DNA of 64,000 nucleotides from Vicugna pacos (GCF_048564905.1 NC_132993.1:83297001-83361000); one strand, 5' to 3'. Positions 36,184 through 46,895 are shown, counted from the first letter of the stretch. A program made the numbers and translations. Notes: generated by a model from the letters alone, not told the origin.

Positions 36184-37874
36184 GTAAGTCTGATAAAAGA
36201 TCAGAGTGCTGTACTTGGGCAGACTCCTTTCCTGATCATTTGCAGCTGAAAGATATGACCAGAAAACAAGATGAGTTTCATATGGCTTATCATTTGTGAG
36301 TTTCATGAACTGCTCCCAGTTCTGCAAAAGCCAGTGCCAACAGGGAAAGCATGGAACACTGGCATCCAGCAGCTATTCTAGTTCAAAATGATTCGAGATC
36401 AGCCACTCTGTCATCCAGTCAAGAAATCTTGCCCAGAGCTGCCAGCTCTTCCTCAGAAAGGCTGAGACAACGTAGCCTTCCACAGGCACAAATGGATCCC
36501 CCAGAGTTGTCAGTTCCCACGCATAATACAAGGAAATGTAGACAACAGGTTTCTCAGACAAGCTATGCCAGCTGGATTCCCAGTGTAGCTTGCTCCCAGC
36601 CCATGGCGGATGCTGTGGTGGCAAACATTTGTATGCTGGTTGGGAGTACGTGATATTATGTGCAACACCAAGCTGCGATTTCAGCTCAGGCCGCATCCAG
36701 TGCCAACCCCGCCCCACCTAGTGCTTCCCAGCCTCTAAATTTGGCATGTGTTTCTGGAGAATAATCTCCACCAGCTCCAAAGCTAGTGGTCCAAGAAAAC
36801 TGACCCCTGAATGAGAACGCTAAACAAAGATGTCAGTTGAGGCTGGCTGGGTTGGACTGCCTGTTCTCAAAAGCTGTCTTTCTCTTTAGCATTGTGTATT
36901 TCTCTCCTTCCGTTCATCAGTTCCGCCTACAGGAACAAAAGCCGTGCTGCTGGTTCACGTTCAGCAGGTTGGATGATTTCTTGTTGGGCAAGAAGGAGGT
37001 CAGCTGCGGACTCCCTGTAATAGTGCCAAAGTGAACAGTGATGGGGAACACATAGAACGATCTAGAACCTGGAGAAGTGGGTCATTTTATGGATGATGGG
37101 CTTGACGACGAGGATGGGGAAGGCATAGGTGAAGATGCTGGTGCTATTCAGAGACCAGGATTAATGGCTTCAGCTTGACCTCATCACCACCTTCTTTTCC
37201 TCCCTAATGCCAGGCAGCCTCCCAGGTCAACAGTTAGGCTTGAAAACTGCCAGCTGGAAAGAAGGGCTTGACTTTAGGAAAATATTTTAAACAGTAGTGC
37301 AATTAAAAAGTATATGTGTATAAAACCTTTTAATTATCATGTAAGAGCTTTTGTTTTTCCCTTTAAGCTCATACATATGAATATTGTAAGCACAAATGGA
37401 TTACTAATTGTATGCTTTAAAAAAAAGGACTAACTGAACATAGTGTAATGATTTTGGTCTTCCAGGTTTTATTCATTTCAGATATATTAGTGGGTCTTAT
37501 TTCTTTAAAGAGCTGCTTCTTGTATAAATTTCTATAGTTAGTAGCTTAGCTGTTCAATGGGTAACTTAATATATTATCTGTTTTCTATGAATTATTCTCA
37601 GAGTTTTAAATGGATGATCTCGTAGTTTTTAGTAAAGAATGTTATTTACCTAAACTATGCTAGTAGCATCTTGTCCCGCCAGAAACTTACCAATAATCTC
37701 AATTTTATTGCATAAAGGAAACCTATTTTAAGGGGATGTATTCCATCAATCAGAATTAGCACCATAAAGAAAAAGCAGCTCTTTAGTGGAATTAACAGTG
37801 CTATAAAGTGTTTTATACAGGCAGTATAAAGGGAGTACTTTTATAAAATCAGAAATACTGGAAATCATTCTTCA
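36184..37874 (+). pseudogene. Processed pseudogene of HERPUD2
   Basis: HERPUD2 is an ER membrane protein with an N-terminal ubiquitin-like domain, linked to ER stress. This is an intronless, 5'-truncated copy. It starts inside the ubiquitin-like domain at LTKDQ (36190) with DHLQLKD and RKQDEFHM after it. It continues with SSSERLRQRSLPQAQ (36443-36490), QGNVDN, SANPAPPSASQPLNLA, a membrane-segment remnant (SIVYFSPS) and MDDGLDDEDGEGIGEDAG (about 37093-37146). The tail ends at GLMASA and a worn C-terminus near 37235. At least four frame changes and several stops are present, so it is dead. About 640 AT-rich bases to 37874 are probably its 3' UTR. That border is inferred from where the L1 resumes, and no clear poly(A) is left. 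It lies in BLVRA intron 2, inside an L1. Confidence 0.88.
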
Positions 37875-39048
37875 TTACAAGAAAAGAGAACAGACCAGTA
37901 ACTCTGATGAACACAGACGCAAACATTTTAAATAAGGTTTTGGCAAATAGAATCCACAATATATAAAAAGGATAATACATCATGACCAAGTGAGGTTTAT
38001 CGTAGAAATGAAGGCTGTCTCTATCTCAACAGACTTGCAGAAGGAAAAAAAACACATGATCACATCAGTAGAATAATGAAAGGCACTTGGCAAAATCAGA
38101 CCATTTATAGTTTAAAAATCTAAGCAAAATATGAATAAAAAGAACTATGCATATCCTGATAAGGAGTATCTACAAACAAAAATCTACAGCTGCGATCACT
38201 CTTCACGGTGAAAGATCAGATGTTGTCCCCTTAAGATTAGAAAGTGCGCAAGAGTGTCCATTCTTGCTACTCCTGCTCCAAAATCACACTGGAGTCCCAC
38301 CTAGTGCAATCAGGCAAGAAAAAATTAATAAAACACATACAGATTGGAGAGAAAGAAGTAAAACTTTACATCTCTGTTCACATCTGACTGTGATTTATGT
38401 GGGAAATCTAATGGAATCCACAAAAAAGCTGCTAAAAGTAATATGAGTTCAACAAGGTTGCAAGACGCCAAGTCAGTATATAGAAATCAATTGTATGTCT
38501 CTATGCTCACAATGAACAATTGGAAATGGAAAGTAAAAAATTTTATTTATAATGCCACTAAAAATCATTTTTAAAAAGTATAAATCTAATAAAGTAAGTG
38601 CAAAATCCATACCCTGAAAATAATAGAATGAAAGAAATCAGGGACCTAAATAAATGGGGAGATATACCATGTTCATGGATTAGAAGATTCATTATTGTGA
38701 AGGTGTCAGGTTTTTTTTTTCAAACTGATTCATAAGTTCAGTGTTATCCCATTCATAGTCCTGGCGGGAAGTTTTGTGTTTATTTTGTTTATTTATTAGA
38801 GATGACAAGATGATTCTAAAATGTTTATGTACAGGCAGGAGAACTAGAATTTTGGAAAAGAAAAAAATTGGAGGACCCACAGTAACTGACTTCAAAGCTT
38901 ACTGTAAAAGTACAGTAATCAAGACAGTTTCCACAAAGGCACCAAGGCATTTCAATGGAAAAAGGATGGTCTTTCCCAATAAATGATGTTGAAACAATTG
39001 GATATTGTATGCAAAAAAAAAAAGAAGACGAAGAAGAAGAACTTTGAT

Positions 39049-39204
39049 GACTTCCAGAGAAGATGGCACATGAGCTGGGTTTAAAGTCCAGGTACATTTA
39101 AATACAGGCCTTGCATACCCTGCCTGGTTGTAGACAGCTGATGCAGCCTATTTAATACATACCTATTTCAGAAGCTGCCTCTCTGCTTAAAAAAAAATTT
39201 TTTA
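39049..39204 (+). mobile_element. Orphan 156-bp retro-insert with target duplication
   Basis: The insert is flanked by AAGAACTTTGAT (39037-39048) and AAGAACCTTGAT (39205-39216), 11 of 12 bases alike. The right copy is the normal L1 text. The insert ends in CTTAAAAAAAAATTTTTTAA, an A-rich tail. Duplication plus tail are the marks of L1-driven retrotransposition. I do not recognise the source RNA. It has no tRNA head, so it is not a Vic-1, and no frame of note. Confidence 0.7.
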
Positions 39205-39570
39205 AAGAACCTTGATTCATACCTTACTCCATATGGAAAAATTAATTTAACTGAGAACATTAACCATAAAGTAACTAAAACTAAAGTAAGCTAAAACTGT
39301 GAACCTTAAACCATAAAACTTCTAAAAGAAAATATAGGAGAAAATCTTTGTGACCTTCGATTAGCCAGCAGAATAATTCACTTGAAAAAAATCTGGTAAA
39401 TTGGACTGCATCAAAATTAAGAACTTTGGCTCCTCAAAAGTCATTCTTAAAAAAAAAATGAAAAGACAAACCACAGACTAGGATAAGTTGTTTGAATATT
39501 ACATGTCTGGCAATGAATTGTGTCAGAAATATATACGAGCTCTAAAAACTCAGTAAGAAGACAACTGGGT

Positions 39571-39722
39571 GGGGAGGTGGGTGTAGCTTAAGTGGTACAG
39601 CGCATGCTTAGCATGCATGAGGTCCTGGGTTCAATCCCCAGTACCTCCATTCAAATAAATAAGTAAATAAACTAATTACTCCCCACCTCCAAAAAAAAAA
39701 AACTAAAAAAAAAATCAAAAAA
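39571..39722 (+). mobile_element. Camelid tRNA-Ala SINE (Vic-1 type)
   Basis: The head GGGGAGGTGGGTGTAGCTTA carries the A box, the AGC anticodon loop (CTTAGCATG) and the B box GGTTCAATCCCC. The tail is AAATAAATAAGTAAATAAAC plus an A-rich end. It is inserted in the L1 3' part. Confidence 0.92.
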
Positions 39723-40330
39723 TTCAAAACAGTATTGCTGTTCTAAGGTACACTTTGGAAAAAAACAGTTGGGCAATTTCTCATCAGGTTAAGCCTACAC
39801 TTGCCGTATGACCCAGCAAACTCATACCCAGGCACTTACCCAAGTTAACTGCGAACTGTGCTTACGCAAAAGCTAGGACATGACTCTCTATAGCAGCTTT
39901 ATTCATAATTGAGTGAATTATGAATTCGTTTGAACTGGAAGCATCAGAAATGTTCTTCAGTTGCCAAACAGGTAAACAAACCAGTATATGCATACAATGA
40001 ACTACCACTCGGTAATAAAAAGAAAGAAATTATTGATATGTACAACATAGGTGAAAAATGCATTGTGTTAAGTGGAAGCCTGACTCTAAACACTACGTAT
40101 TTGTGTGATTGCATTTACATGGCGTTCTAGACAAGGCAAAACTTGGGATGGTAAAAAAAAAAAAAAACAGTGGTTGCCTGGGGTGGGCAGGAGCTGACCA
40201 CAGAAGGGAACAGGTAATTTTGGAAGCGGTGTCTTGATTGTGGTAGTTATATGACTGTATGTTGGTCAGAACTCATAGAACTGTACACTAAAAAGGGCGG
40301 ATTTTAGTATATGCAAAAAAAAAAAAAAAC

Positions 40331-40647
40331 CTAGCTGATAGCATCAGGGAAGTCTTCACAGAGTGTAAGATGCCCCGGTCTTGAAAGCTTGGAAGGCGTC
40401 CTTTCATGAACAGCAGGGAGAAGCTTGTTCCAGGCAAGGTGCACAGGATTTGCAAAGACTTAGAGGGAGCAAACAGTCCTGGGTGTTCTGCACACTTTCA
40501 AGTCGTTTGGAAGATCTGGAGCCTAAAGTCACACAGCGGGGGAGGCGGCCTGAGGGCGGTGCTGGGGAAGCAGGCTGGAGCCAAGTTCTGGAAGGCCTGC
40601 CTCATGTGTTTGGTAAAGAATGCAGGCTTGGATTTTTTTTCCCCCTT
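40331..40647. other. Intron 2, unassigned; possible L2 trace
   Basis: About 320 bases. 40400-40500 (AGCAGGGAGAAGCTTGTTCC, AAGGTGCACAGGATTTGCAA) resembles the 5' side of the L2 3' region read backwards. No gene. Confidence 0.35.
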
Positions 40648-40961
40648 TAGTTGGTGTCTTACAGTTTGAGCGGCTGCAATGAAGCACTGCAGAGGTTTCT
40701 CTCCCACAGTTCAGAGGCTGGAAGTCTGAGATCAAGCTGGGATCTGCTAAGAGCCCCCCGTCTGGGCTGGAAACTGCCATTTACCGTGTTCTCCGTGGGC
40801 GGAGAGCAGACAGAGGAAGCGAGCTCTCTCGTGACTTTGAGAAAGGCATGCCCCCACTCATGACCTCACCGCATCCTAATTATCTCCCAAAGGCCTCACC
40901 CCCTAATGCCACCACATAAGGGGCCAAGGTTCCCACATAGAGCATCCTTCAGTCCATAACA
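40648..40961 (-). mobile_element. MaLR-type LTR (MLT1/MST)
   Basis: The minus strand begins TGTTATGGACTGAAGGATGC and continues with the MaLR order: AGGTCATGAGTGGGGGCATG, then CCAGCCTCTGAACTGTGGGA near its end. LTR only, no internal region. It is an old fossil in BLVRA intron 2, about 0.9 kb before exon 3. Confidence 0.75.
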
Positions 40962-41871
40962 GTGGGGAAAACGGAGGTCTTTGACCAGCAGAGGGACCTA
41001 GTTTTCACCTGAAGCATCTGCTCCTGCAGGCCTGTGGATGACGCACTGGAAGGGTGAGCGCAGAAGTAGGGAGACCACATCGTCAGGCAGGAGGCAGAGA
41101 ACTGCTGGGCCAAGACCCGAGCAGTGGACACAGGAAGAGGGGCGGCCTCAGTGGCTAATGGTGACACCCAGATGACAAAGATGAAGGCAAGGGGGCGTCG
41201 AGAGGGACATTCCCGTTTCCGTGCTTGGAAACCTCCAAGAACTGCGTTTGAGGGATGTGTAGATGGTTTTTATCCATTTGGACTATACTGAGTTGCCATA
41301 TGGTTTTTAAGAGTCGGCTTGATTTTTCATTCTATTTGCCTCCAGCCGTGTACCCCAATAATGAGTAAGCTGCCTCAGTAGGGTGGGGGTGACACTGCAC
41401 TGGTGAGAACCCAGAAAGCCATGGGGGGGTGCTGAGTAGAGTGACAGCTCCTGCTTTGCCCGAGTGTCGTGTCTCCCCGCATCTCACCGAGCAGCTGTGG
41501 CCTCCCAGCTGCATCAGAGTCACACATCCACTGGAGGGGGGATGCTAGAAAGACAGAGGTGCCAGACTAGGGCCAGGCGTGGCTTAAAGGGGTCGCTGTG
41601 GTGACTGGAGAGATGGCAGAAGTGGAGAGCCCAATGCAAGGCGCCTCTTCCGTGGATGACACGGGTCAGAGCAGCTGTAGGAATGTCCTGGGGGAGCTGA
41701 CTTCTCAGGGAGTGTCTTATCCGCCCTTCCATGCTGCGGCTGCGGCTGCTTCTGTGCTCTGGGATGGCTTCTCGCCGCGCCTCTCTGGACCCTGGCTGGT
41801 CCTGCCGATGCGTCTCTTGTTTTGCCTGGACCGTTTATTTCTAAACCCCGCCTTGGTCGCTTGTGTTTCAG
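40962..41871. other. Intron 2, end
   Basis: Unique-looking sequence up to the acceptor TTGTGTTTCAG at 41871. A 209-codon open frame at 41598-42227 overlaps exon 3 in part but reads through splice sites and is not a protein. Confidence 0.5.
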
Positions 41872-41993
41872 CCGGAGAAGAAGTTCGGCGTGGTGGTCGT
41901 CGGCGTTGGCAGAGCCGGCTCCGTGCGGATCCGGGACTTGCGGAATCCACACGCTTCCTCCGCTTTCCTGAACCTGATTGGCTTCGTGTCCAG
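41872..41993 (+). CDS. BLVRA exon 3: residues 5-45, NAD(P)H-binding start
   Basis: The acceptor TTTCAG ends at 41871 and the donor CCAG|GTGAAT begins at 41994. The 122 bases give [18 protein letters not shown] and then [20 protein letters not shown], ending FVS plus two bases of Arg45. It holds the first strand and glycine-rich turn of the Rossmann fold, GVGRAG at residues 15-20, which binds the dinucleotide phosphates. Compared with the human protein as I remember it, changes are R7K, M24I and P32A, all mild and outside the glycine motif. The exon enters in phase 0 and leaves with two bases over, completed by the first base of exon 4. Confidence 0.97.
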
Positions 41994-42384
41994 GTGAATC
42001 ACGTTTGCTCTGTGCCTTGTCGTTCCCAGGAGGCCCAGGGAGATGGGCCAGGCGTCGGCGCACAGCGATTCTCCAGAGCTAGGAGAGAGCCAGCCAGCTC
42101 CGGGGTCATTCCAGAGAACCGTGCAGGCTCAGCCCCACAAGATCTCAAGTTCAGACGAGTCTGGGGACTAAACAGGGCTGGGCCTGCCACTGCGGTGTGC
42201 AGCGGGTCAGCCTTGAGGGGACAGTGAAGGCAGAGGCAGGCAAGATGGGCACAGGGCTCGACAGGGACAGGAGGGGGCCCAGCGAACCCACGTGGGTTGC
42301 CCTGAAAGAAGGCTCTAGGTGTGTTTCACCCGTTACCATGACAGCCGTCCCTGCAGGGCTCTGCGCTTTACAAGCATGACCAAC
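41994..42384. other. Intron 3, start
   Basis: No repeat or gene recognised. Confidence 0.4.
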
Positions 42385-42530
42385 TCTTGGATCCGTGCCC
42401 ACTTCACAACCTCTTTACAGGTAAAGAAGCTGAGCCAGAGAGAGTGAGTAATTTGCCTTAGGCCACACAGCTGGAAGCAGACTTCCGTGCGGGTCTATTT
42501 GATTCCAAAGCCCATCTTTTAAACACTGTG
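42385..42530 (+). mobile_element. MIR element
   Basis: CTCTTTACAGGTAAAGAAGC, TGAGTAATTTGCCTTAGGCC and ACACAGCTGGAAGCAGACTT follow the MIR core on the + strand. Intron 3 of BLVRA. Confidence 0.75.
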
Positions 42531-43239
42531 TCTACATTCCCCCTTTGATAATTTTGAGCCCCGCTTTCAAGGATTCATTGATCTCCTGTAACTCAGCCAA
42601 AACCAGGCTTCTTACTGCATTTCTTCACCCGTGCCCCACCCTCAGCGGCTCCCTCCATCTCCCACCCCTTCCTCACACACACACACACACCAGTCAGCAA
42701 ACTAACGCCACGTAACATCATTTATCAGTAGGGGTTGTGAACTAGACGAGGGCCCTGTGTCGGCCAAGGTGATGTGGAGAGCAACTCAGGCATGTCTCTG
42801 CTTACTAGTGCTTAAGCGAAATCAGCGAAGAACTTACAAAGCATAGGTCATTATTGTGATGGTCCATGTAGAAGTTCTTTCAGATTTTAATTGACGGGCC
42901 CTGCTTTCTTCCAGTTTGCCTGTCTCAAAACCTGGTCCTGCCTGAAGGATTTAAAGTAGATGTGGGGGCACTAAGGAGACCCTTTGGGCAGTCTTCCCCT
43001 CCCAGAAAGATTCTAAGGGAGCTGCACGAATGGGAGCCTGACATCCCGATTAGCCAGCCCCGTTCCTCCTACTGCATCCTACCTGTGGCGGGGGGCCCCT
43101 TCAGGCTGGCTGCCGTGACTGCGGCAGTGGGCCCCCCCGACTTGCCCGCGGCACGTGGGAGGATGGCCAGCTCGTCCCCCCTGCTCTCCTGCACCCCTGC
43201 CCTAATCACGCTGTTCCCCACCTCACGTGCCCTGTTCCT
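42531..43239. other. Intron 3, middle; short CA run
   Basis: Contains a short CA repeat at about 42674-42690. No gene seen. Confidence 0.4.
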
Positions 43240-43495
43240 CACGATCTACCTGCCAAGTCCTGTCACCTCCCCAGCAAGCCTTTCCTGAAACCCTGAACTG
43301 GGTGTTCTTGCCTTCCTCGAATCTCCCACCTGTACCCTTGGCACAGCGTTTCTCCTGTTAGTCTTGTGTTGTTGTTACATGTATATGTGTAACTATGTCT
43401 TCCTCCCTCTACCAGACTGAGCTCATTGGAAGCTGAGGACTTTAATCCACTTTAATCCATCATCTTTCCTACATCGCTTGCGCACAGGAGGCAAG
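43240..43495 (+). mobile_element. L2 (LINE2) 3' end
   Basis: CCCTGAACTGGGTGTTCTTG, ATGTGTAACTATGTCTTCCT and CCAGACTGAGCTCATTGGAA follow the L2 3' end in sense. Diverged and without a clear terminal repeat. Confidence 0.5.
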
Positions 43496-44294
43496 CAACA
43501 TGTATCGGTCAGATCGAGCAGCGTAGATGGGTGGTCCCCATAGGAAGAGACTTACCCATAAATAATGTCCTTTGGTGGCCAAACGTCCCCAGATGCCCTC
43601 TGGCTGCTGCAGTTTGGGTGGAGCCTCCTGCTGGCCGCCCCGTTTCCTCTGTGACAGTCCCCTTGGTGGCCTGCCCCTCTGCTCCAACCCCTGCACTGGG
43701 GCAGTGTGCACATGGCTCCTCCATCTGCATTTGTCGGAAGGCGCAGGGCTCCTGTCCTGCCTCTGCTCCTGGTTAGTCGTGGACCCACTGCCTCTCTGGG
43801 CTTTGTCAGCTCAGCTGTAAAGGAGGCAGTGACACCCCCCTTCCACGTGACCGTCACAAGGCTGTGGTGTATGTGAAGGAGCTGGAAGTCACAGAGCAGT
43901 TTGTCCCTCAAAAGTGTTAGTGTCTTGGATTTGCGTTAGGTTTGGAAGTCATGGTGCTTGGCCAAGTGTTTGACCACAGAGACCACTTCTCATGAGATAA
44001 CAGGAGATCAGTTTCTTTTGTTTTAGAGATGAAGGAATCCAGACTCCCATGTCCAACAGGCTGTTAGCAGCAGTGTCACACTTGATGCCAGGTCCCCAGC
44101 TTCACCCCCGAGGCTGTGTTTCTCACTCCATGCTGGAAAATGCCCTGCAAATGGGAAGGAGGAAATTCGTATCTTCATTTCCAAAAGCTGGTCACTGGGG
44201 CATTGTTGGGAGCTGGGGAGAAGGACGGTGCTCACTTATTCTCAGCTGAAGTTCTGCCTACTTTGAGTTCCCCTTGTCTGTTCTGCTCCAATAG
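43496..44294. other. Intron 3, end; MIR-like traces
   Basis: 43770-43890 (CACTGCCTCTCTGGGCTTTG, TCAGCTCAGCTGTAAAGGAG) and 44010-44110 (TTTAGAGATGAAGGAATCCA) look like worn MIR copies. The acceptor at 44294 follows TGTTCTGCTCCAATAG. Confidence 0.4.
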
Positions 44295-44414
44295 ACGAGA
44301 GCTGGGGAGCATCGAGGGAGTGCAGCAGATTTCTCTGGAAGATGCTCTTTCCAGCCAAGAGGTTGAGGTGGCTTATATCTGCAGTGAGAGCTCCAGCCAC
44401 GAGGACTACATCAG
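44295..44414 (+). CDS. BLVRA exon 4: residues 45-85
   Basis: The acceptor CCAATAG ends at 44294 and the donor TCAG|GTGGGC begins at 44415. With two bases from exon 3 the 120 bases give [20 protein letters not shown] and then [20 protein letters not shown], plus two bases of Arg85. This is the middle of the N-terminal Rossmann domain. It includes the turn at residues 44-46 (Ser-Arg-Arg), which in this enzyme favours NADPH through the 2'-phosphate, and the strand AYICS. Against human the only change I note is D52E. Confidence 0.97.
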
Positions 44415-44682
44415 GTGGGCGTCCAGGGCAGGCAGTCCCGGCTGTGCACGGTGGTGCAGGACTATGGACGTGCTCGGGCAGGCTATCATTTTTGCAGGGG
44501 TGGGGGTGTGGGAGTCTTAATAATCAATGGGAAAAAATTACAATGGATCCATGACCTTTAAAAATTGTCTTTTAAGAGTTTTATCAGTGAAACTAATGAT
44601 TATTTATTTGCATGATGCATCCTAGGACTTTTCTCTCATTGGTGCAATTAAAGGTATTCAAAGAAAAAAAAATTATCTTTAA
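44415..44682. other. Intron 4, start
   Basis: Unremarkable, AT-rich towards the SINE. No gene. Confidence 0.45.
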
Positions 44683-44697
44683 AATGTTACCCCTCAC

Positions 44698-44775
44698 AGG
44701 GGTGGGTATAGCTCAGTGGTAGAGCACATGTGTGGTCCTGGGTTCAATCCCCAGTCCCTCCATTAAAAAAAAAAA
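44698..44775 (+). mobile_element. Shortened camelid tRNA-Ala SINE with target duplication
   Basis: The A box (TATAGCTCAGTGGTAGAGC) and B box (GGTTCAATCCCC) are kept. The anticodon arm between them is missing: ACATGTGTGGTCCTGG replaces the usual ACATGCTTAGCATGCACGAG. It is flanked by AATGTTACCCCTCAC (44683-44697) and AATATTACCCTTCAC (44776-44790), 13 of 15 alike. The tail is a bare A-run without the AAATAAATA part. In BLVRA intron 4. Confidence 0.9.
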
Positions 44776-44790
44776 AATATTACCCTTCAC

Positions 44791-45462
44791 TATTGGTTGT
44801 AAATGTATAACAAAATGAAAAATAGGGTAGAACTAATATTTATTTAGTACACTGTAATTTAAAACATTGGGAAGATTAAGAATGAAAGTATTTTACTTCT
44901 TTGTAAAAAATTTATTGAGGATAGTTTAGACGGTGCCCGCCTTCTCATCTTATAACTTAAGATACGGAGCCAACATCTTTTCTGTGCCTTAGAGAACTGC
45001 CGTAGTCCTGTCAGCTTCCAGCATTTTATCCTTTGTCCTTTCAACATCGTGAAATATCGCCAAGAATATCTCTGAGGGTTCCTTTAATGTGAAGTGGATT
45101 TGCGTGAGAGAAGAAAGGAAGTAATGGAGACATCAGAAAGGGGAGATCCTATGGTTCATAGAGCAAGAGGAGTGAAGTGTTCCCCTGCTCCAGCTTTGAA
45201 TGCAAAGCCTGGAGCCCTTGAAGCAGTTGGTGGGGCTGAGCCAGGAAGGAGGAGCCCCACGTGGGACCTGGCGGCCAACAAGGCAGTGCCGGCCACCCCC
45301 TGAATCTCAGCCTCCTTTTGGGTTCTGACATTAAATTGCAGCTGCTTCCCCGTGCCTTTGCCCGGGAGTCAGTGGCTCCCCTTTTACCACACCCACTTTC
45401 AGCATGGACACAAACACCTTTCTTGGGGTCCCCTTCACCTTCTTTGGCACTAGAGTGTGTTT
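44791..45462. other. Intron 4, middle
   Basis: No repeat family or gene recognised. Confidence 0.4.
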
Positions 45463-45830
45463 CCTTAAAAAAGTGATCATGTCATTCCCACGCTTATCAA
45501 GGGGTGTTCCCTAGAATATCTAGAGACTAAAAGCCAAACTCCAGAGCGCAGCATTCTGGGTCCTTCACAGGTACTTTCATGATATCATCTCCCCCAACTC
45601 CTCATAGCCCGCCCCGCTGCCATGCTGAAATTCACACCATGTCCCCGTGGACAAAGCCGCATAAAACACCCAGGCCCCCAAATTTACAGCTCAAAGTGAG
45701 ACATCCTCATCCCCGACACCCGGACGATGCCTGTTCCCACTTTGAGACCCACTTTTCAGGCCGCCTCAGGCGGAGCTGGCTGCTCTTGTCTTTATTTATA
45801 GCTGTCATGCGGGCATAGGCAATTTACCTG
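45463..45830 (+). mobile_element. L2 (LINE2) 3' region
   Basis: AAGTGATCATGTCATTCCCA opens it, followed by AAAAGCCAAACTCCAGAGCG: the L2 phrases 'TCTGATCATGTCACTCCC' and 'AAGTCCAAACTCC' in sense. Diverged, no open frame. Confidence 0.6.
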
Positions 45831-46139
45831 TTAATATGGCTGTATTCCTCCTCCGGAGTAACCGGTAAATAGTACCTACATGAATACATGGGTGGCTGAG
45901 TGGGTGAATCTTCAAATGTTCACATAACTAGAAAGCCTTTATCTTACTGCTTAGCAGAAAATGACGCGAGGTACAGTATGGCTTTACCCTCCAGCCCTGA
46001 CTCTCAGTCTCATTCCATCATGACACATTGCCATGCAGGTTTTTGTGCATTGATGACCTTCTGTTCTCTGTCCCACAGGGCACTTAAATGAAGCTTATTT
46101 AAAGTGCATTTTCTCTGCATTTCTCTCTTTTTCCCAAAG
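45831..46139. other. Intron 4, end
   Basis: Ends in TTTCTCTCTTTTTCCCAAAG at 46120-46139, a strong pyrimidine tract and acceptor. Confidence 0.5.
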
Positions 46140-46237
46140 GCAGTTCCTTAATGCTGGCAAGCATGTCCTTGTGGAATATCCTATGACACTGTCTTGGGCA
46201 GCAGCTAAGGACCTGTGGGAGCTGGCTGAGCAGAAAG
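46140..46237 (+). CDS. BLVRA exon 5: residues 85-118, active-site tyrosine
   Basis: The acceptor CCCAAAG ends at 46139 and the donor AAAG|GTGACG begins at 46238. The 98 bases give [18 protein letters not shown], then [24 protein letters not shown] holds the conserved Tyr98 (Tyr97 in rat numbering) and the preceding Glu, both placed at the biliverdin and nicotinamide site. Against my memory of human [18 protein letters not shown] the changes are L104W, Q108K and E109D, on the helix just after the active-site strand. This is the most altered short segment of the protein here. Confidence 0.96.
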
Positions 46238-46625
46238 GTGACGTACGTTCCATGCATCCAGAGCACAGACCCTCTTCCTAAGAGTTTCTGCCTCTGAGAT
46301 TTCTGTGGTACCATCTTTATGCCTTTAAAACTTAACCGCATGTCAGATATGTTACTGGTCCCATGGGCTCCCAACCCCCACCATACTGTAGGCACATATA
46401 AGGGATGGGGGGTGTGGAGGGCAGAGGAATGGGTAGGAGTTTGCAAACTTTTGTTCAAGACTTATCAGCTTCTCTGACTAAGGAAAAATATGAATTAGCT
46501 TCCACCTATGCTAGTGTCATATTATTTTGGTTTTATTCATATATTTACATTGCTATTGGAAAAATGCCCAGGTCAGAATAATTGATTGTATGTGCATACT
46601 TTGTAGTCTTGGTTGTTTCTCAAGA
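46238..46625. other. Intron 5, start
   Basis: No gene or repeat recognised. Confidence 0.4.
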
Positions 46626-46895
46626 GGAGTACCATTTATTAAATATTTATTACATGCTAGGAACTTGGAAACTCTGCGAAACACTTCATATTTTACTTAA
46701 TTCCCTTAAAAATCCTTGGAGGTAGGTATTTCCCCTAGTTTATGTATGGGAATCCGTAGCTTAAAGAGTTAAAAAAATTTGTGCCTGATCACAAAGCTAA
46801 GTAACATGACTACAAAATGGGAGGCGGAGGTTTGATTGCGATCTTTTTGGGCTCTGAGGTCCACGTTTGTTTCTCTGAGCCATGCTGCCCTCCGG
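46626..46895 (+). mobile_element. MIR element
   Basis: TTATTACATGCTAGGAACTT, CCTTGGAGGTAGGTATTTCC, CACAAAGCTAAGTAACATGA and GAGCCATGCTGCCC follow the whole MIR order on the + strand. One of the longer MIR copies here. Confidence 0.75.

Larger units (their letters stand above)
37875..40330 (+). mobile_element. L1, 3' segment of the nested stack
   Basis: The L1 resumes with ATTACAAGAAAAGAGAACAG and then GATGAACACAGACGCAAACA, the reverse-transcriptase region. It runs to a 3' UTR and an A15 run at 40316-40330. It is interrupted by a 156-bp insert (39049-39204) and a Vic-1 SINE (39571-39722). Worn: no open stretch above 100 codons and no FADD box found. Confidence 0.82.

Noticed and set aside
41598-42227. 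A 209-codon open frame across BLVRA exon 3
   Set aside because: It reads through the acceptor at 41871 and the donor at 41993. Only the exon 3 part matches a protein, and that match is explained by BLVRA.
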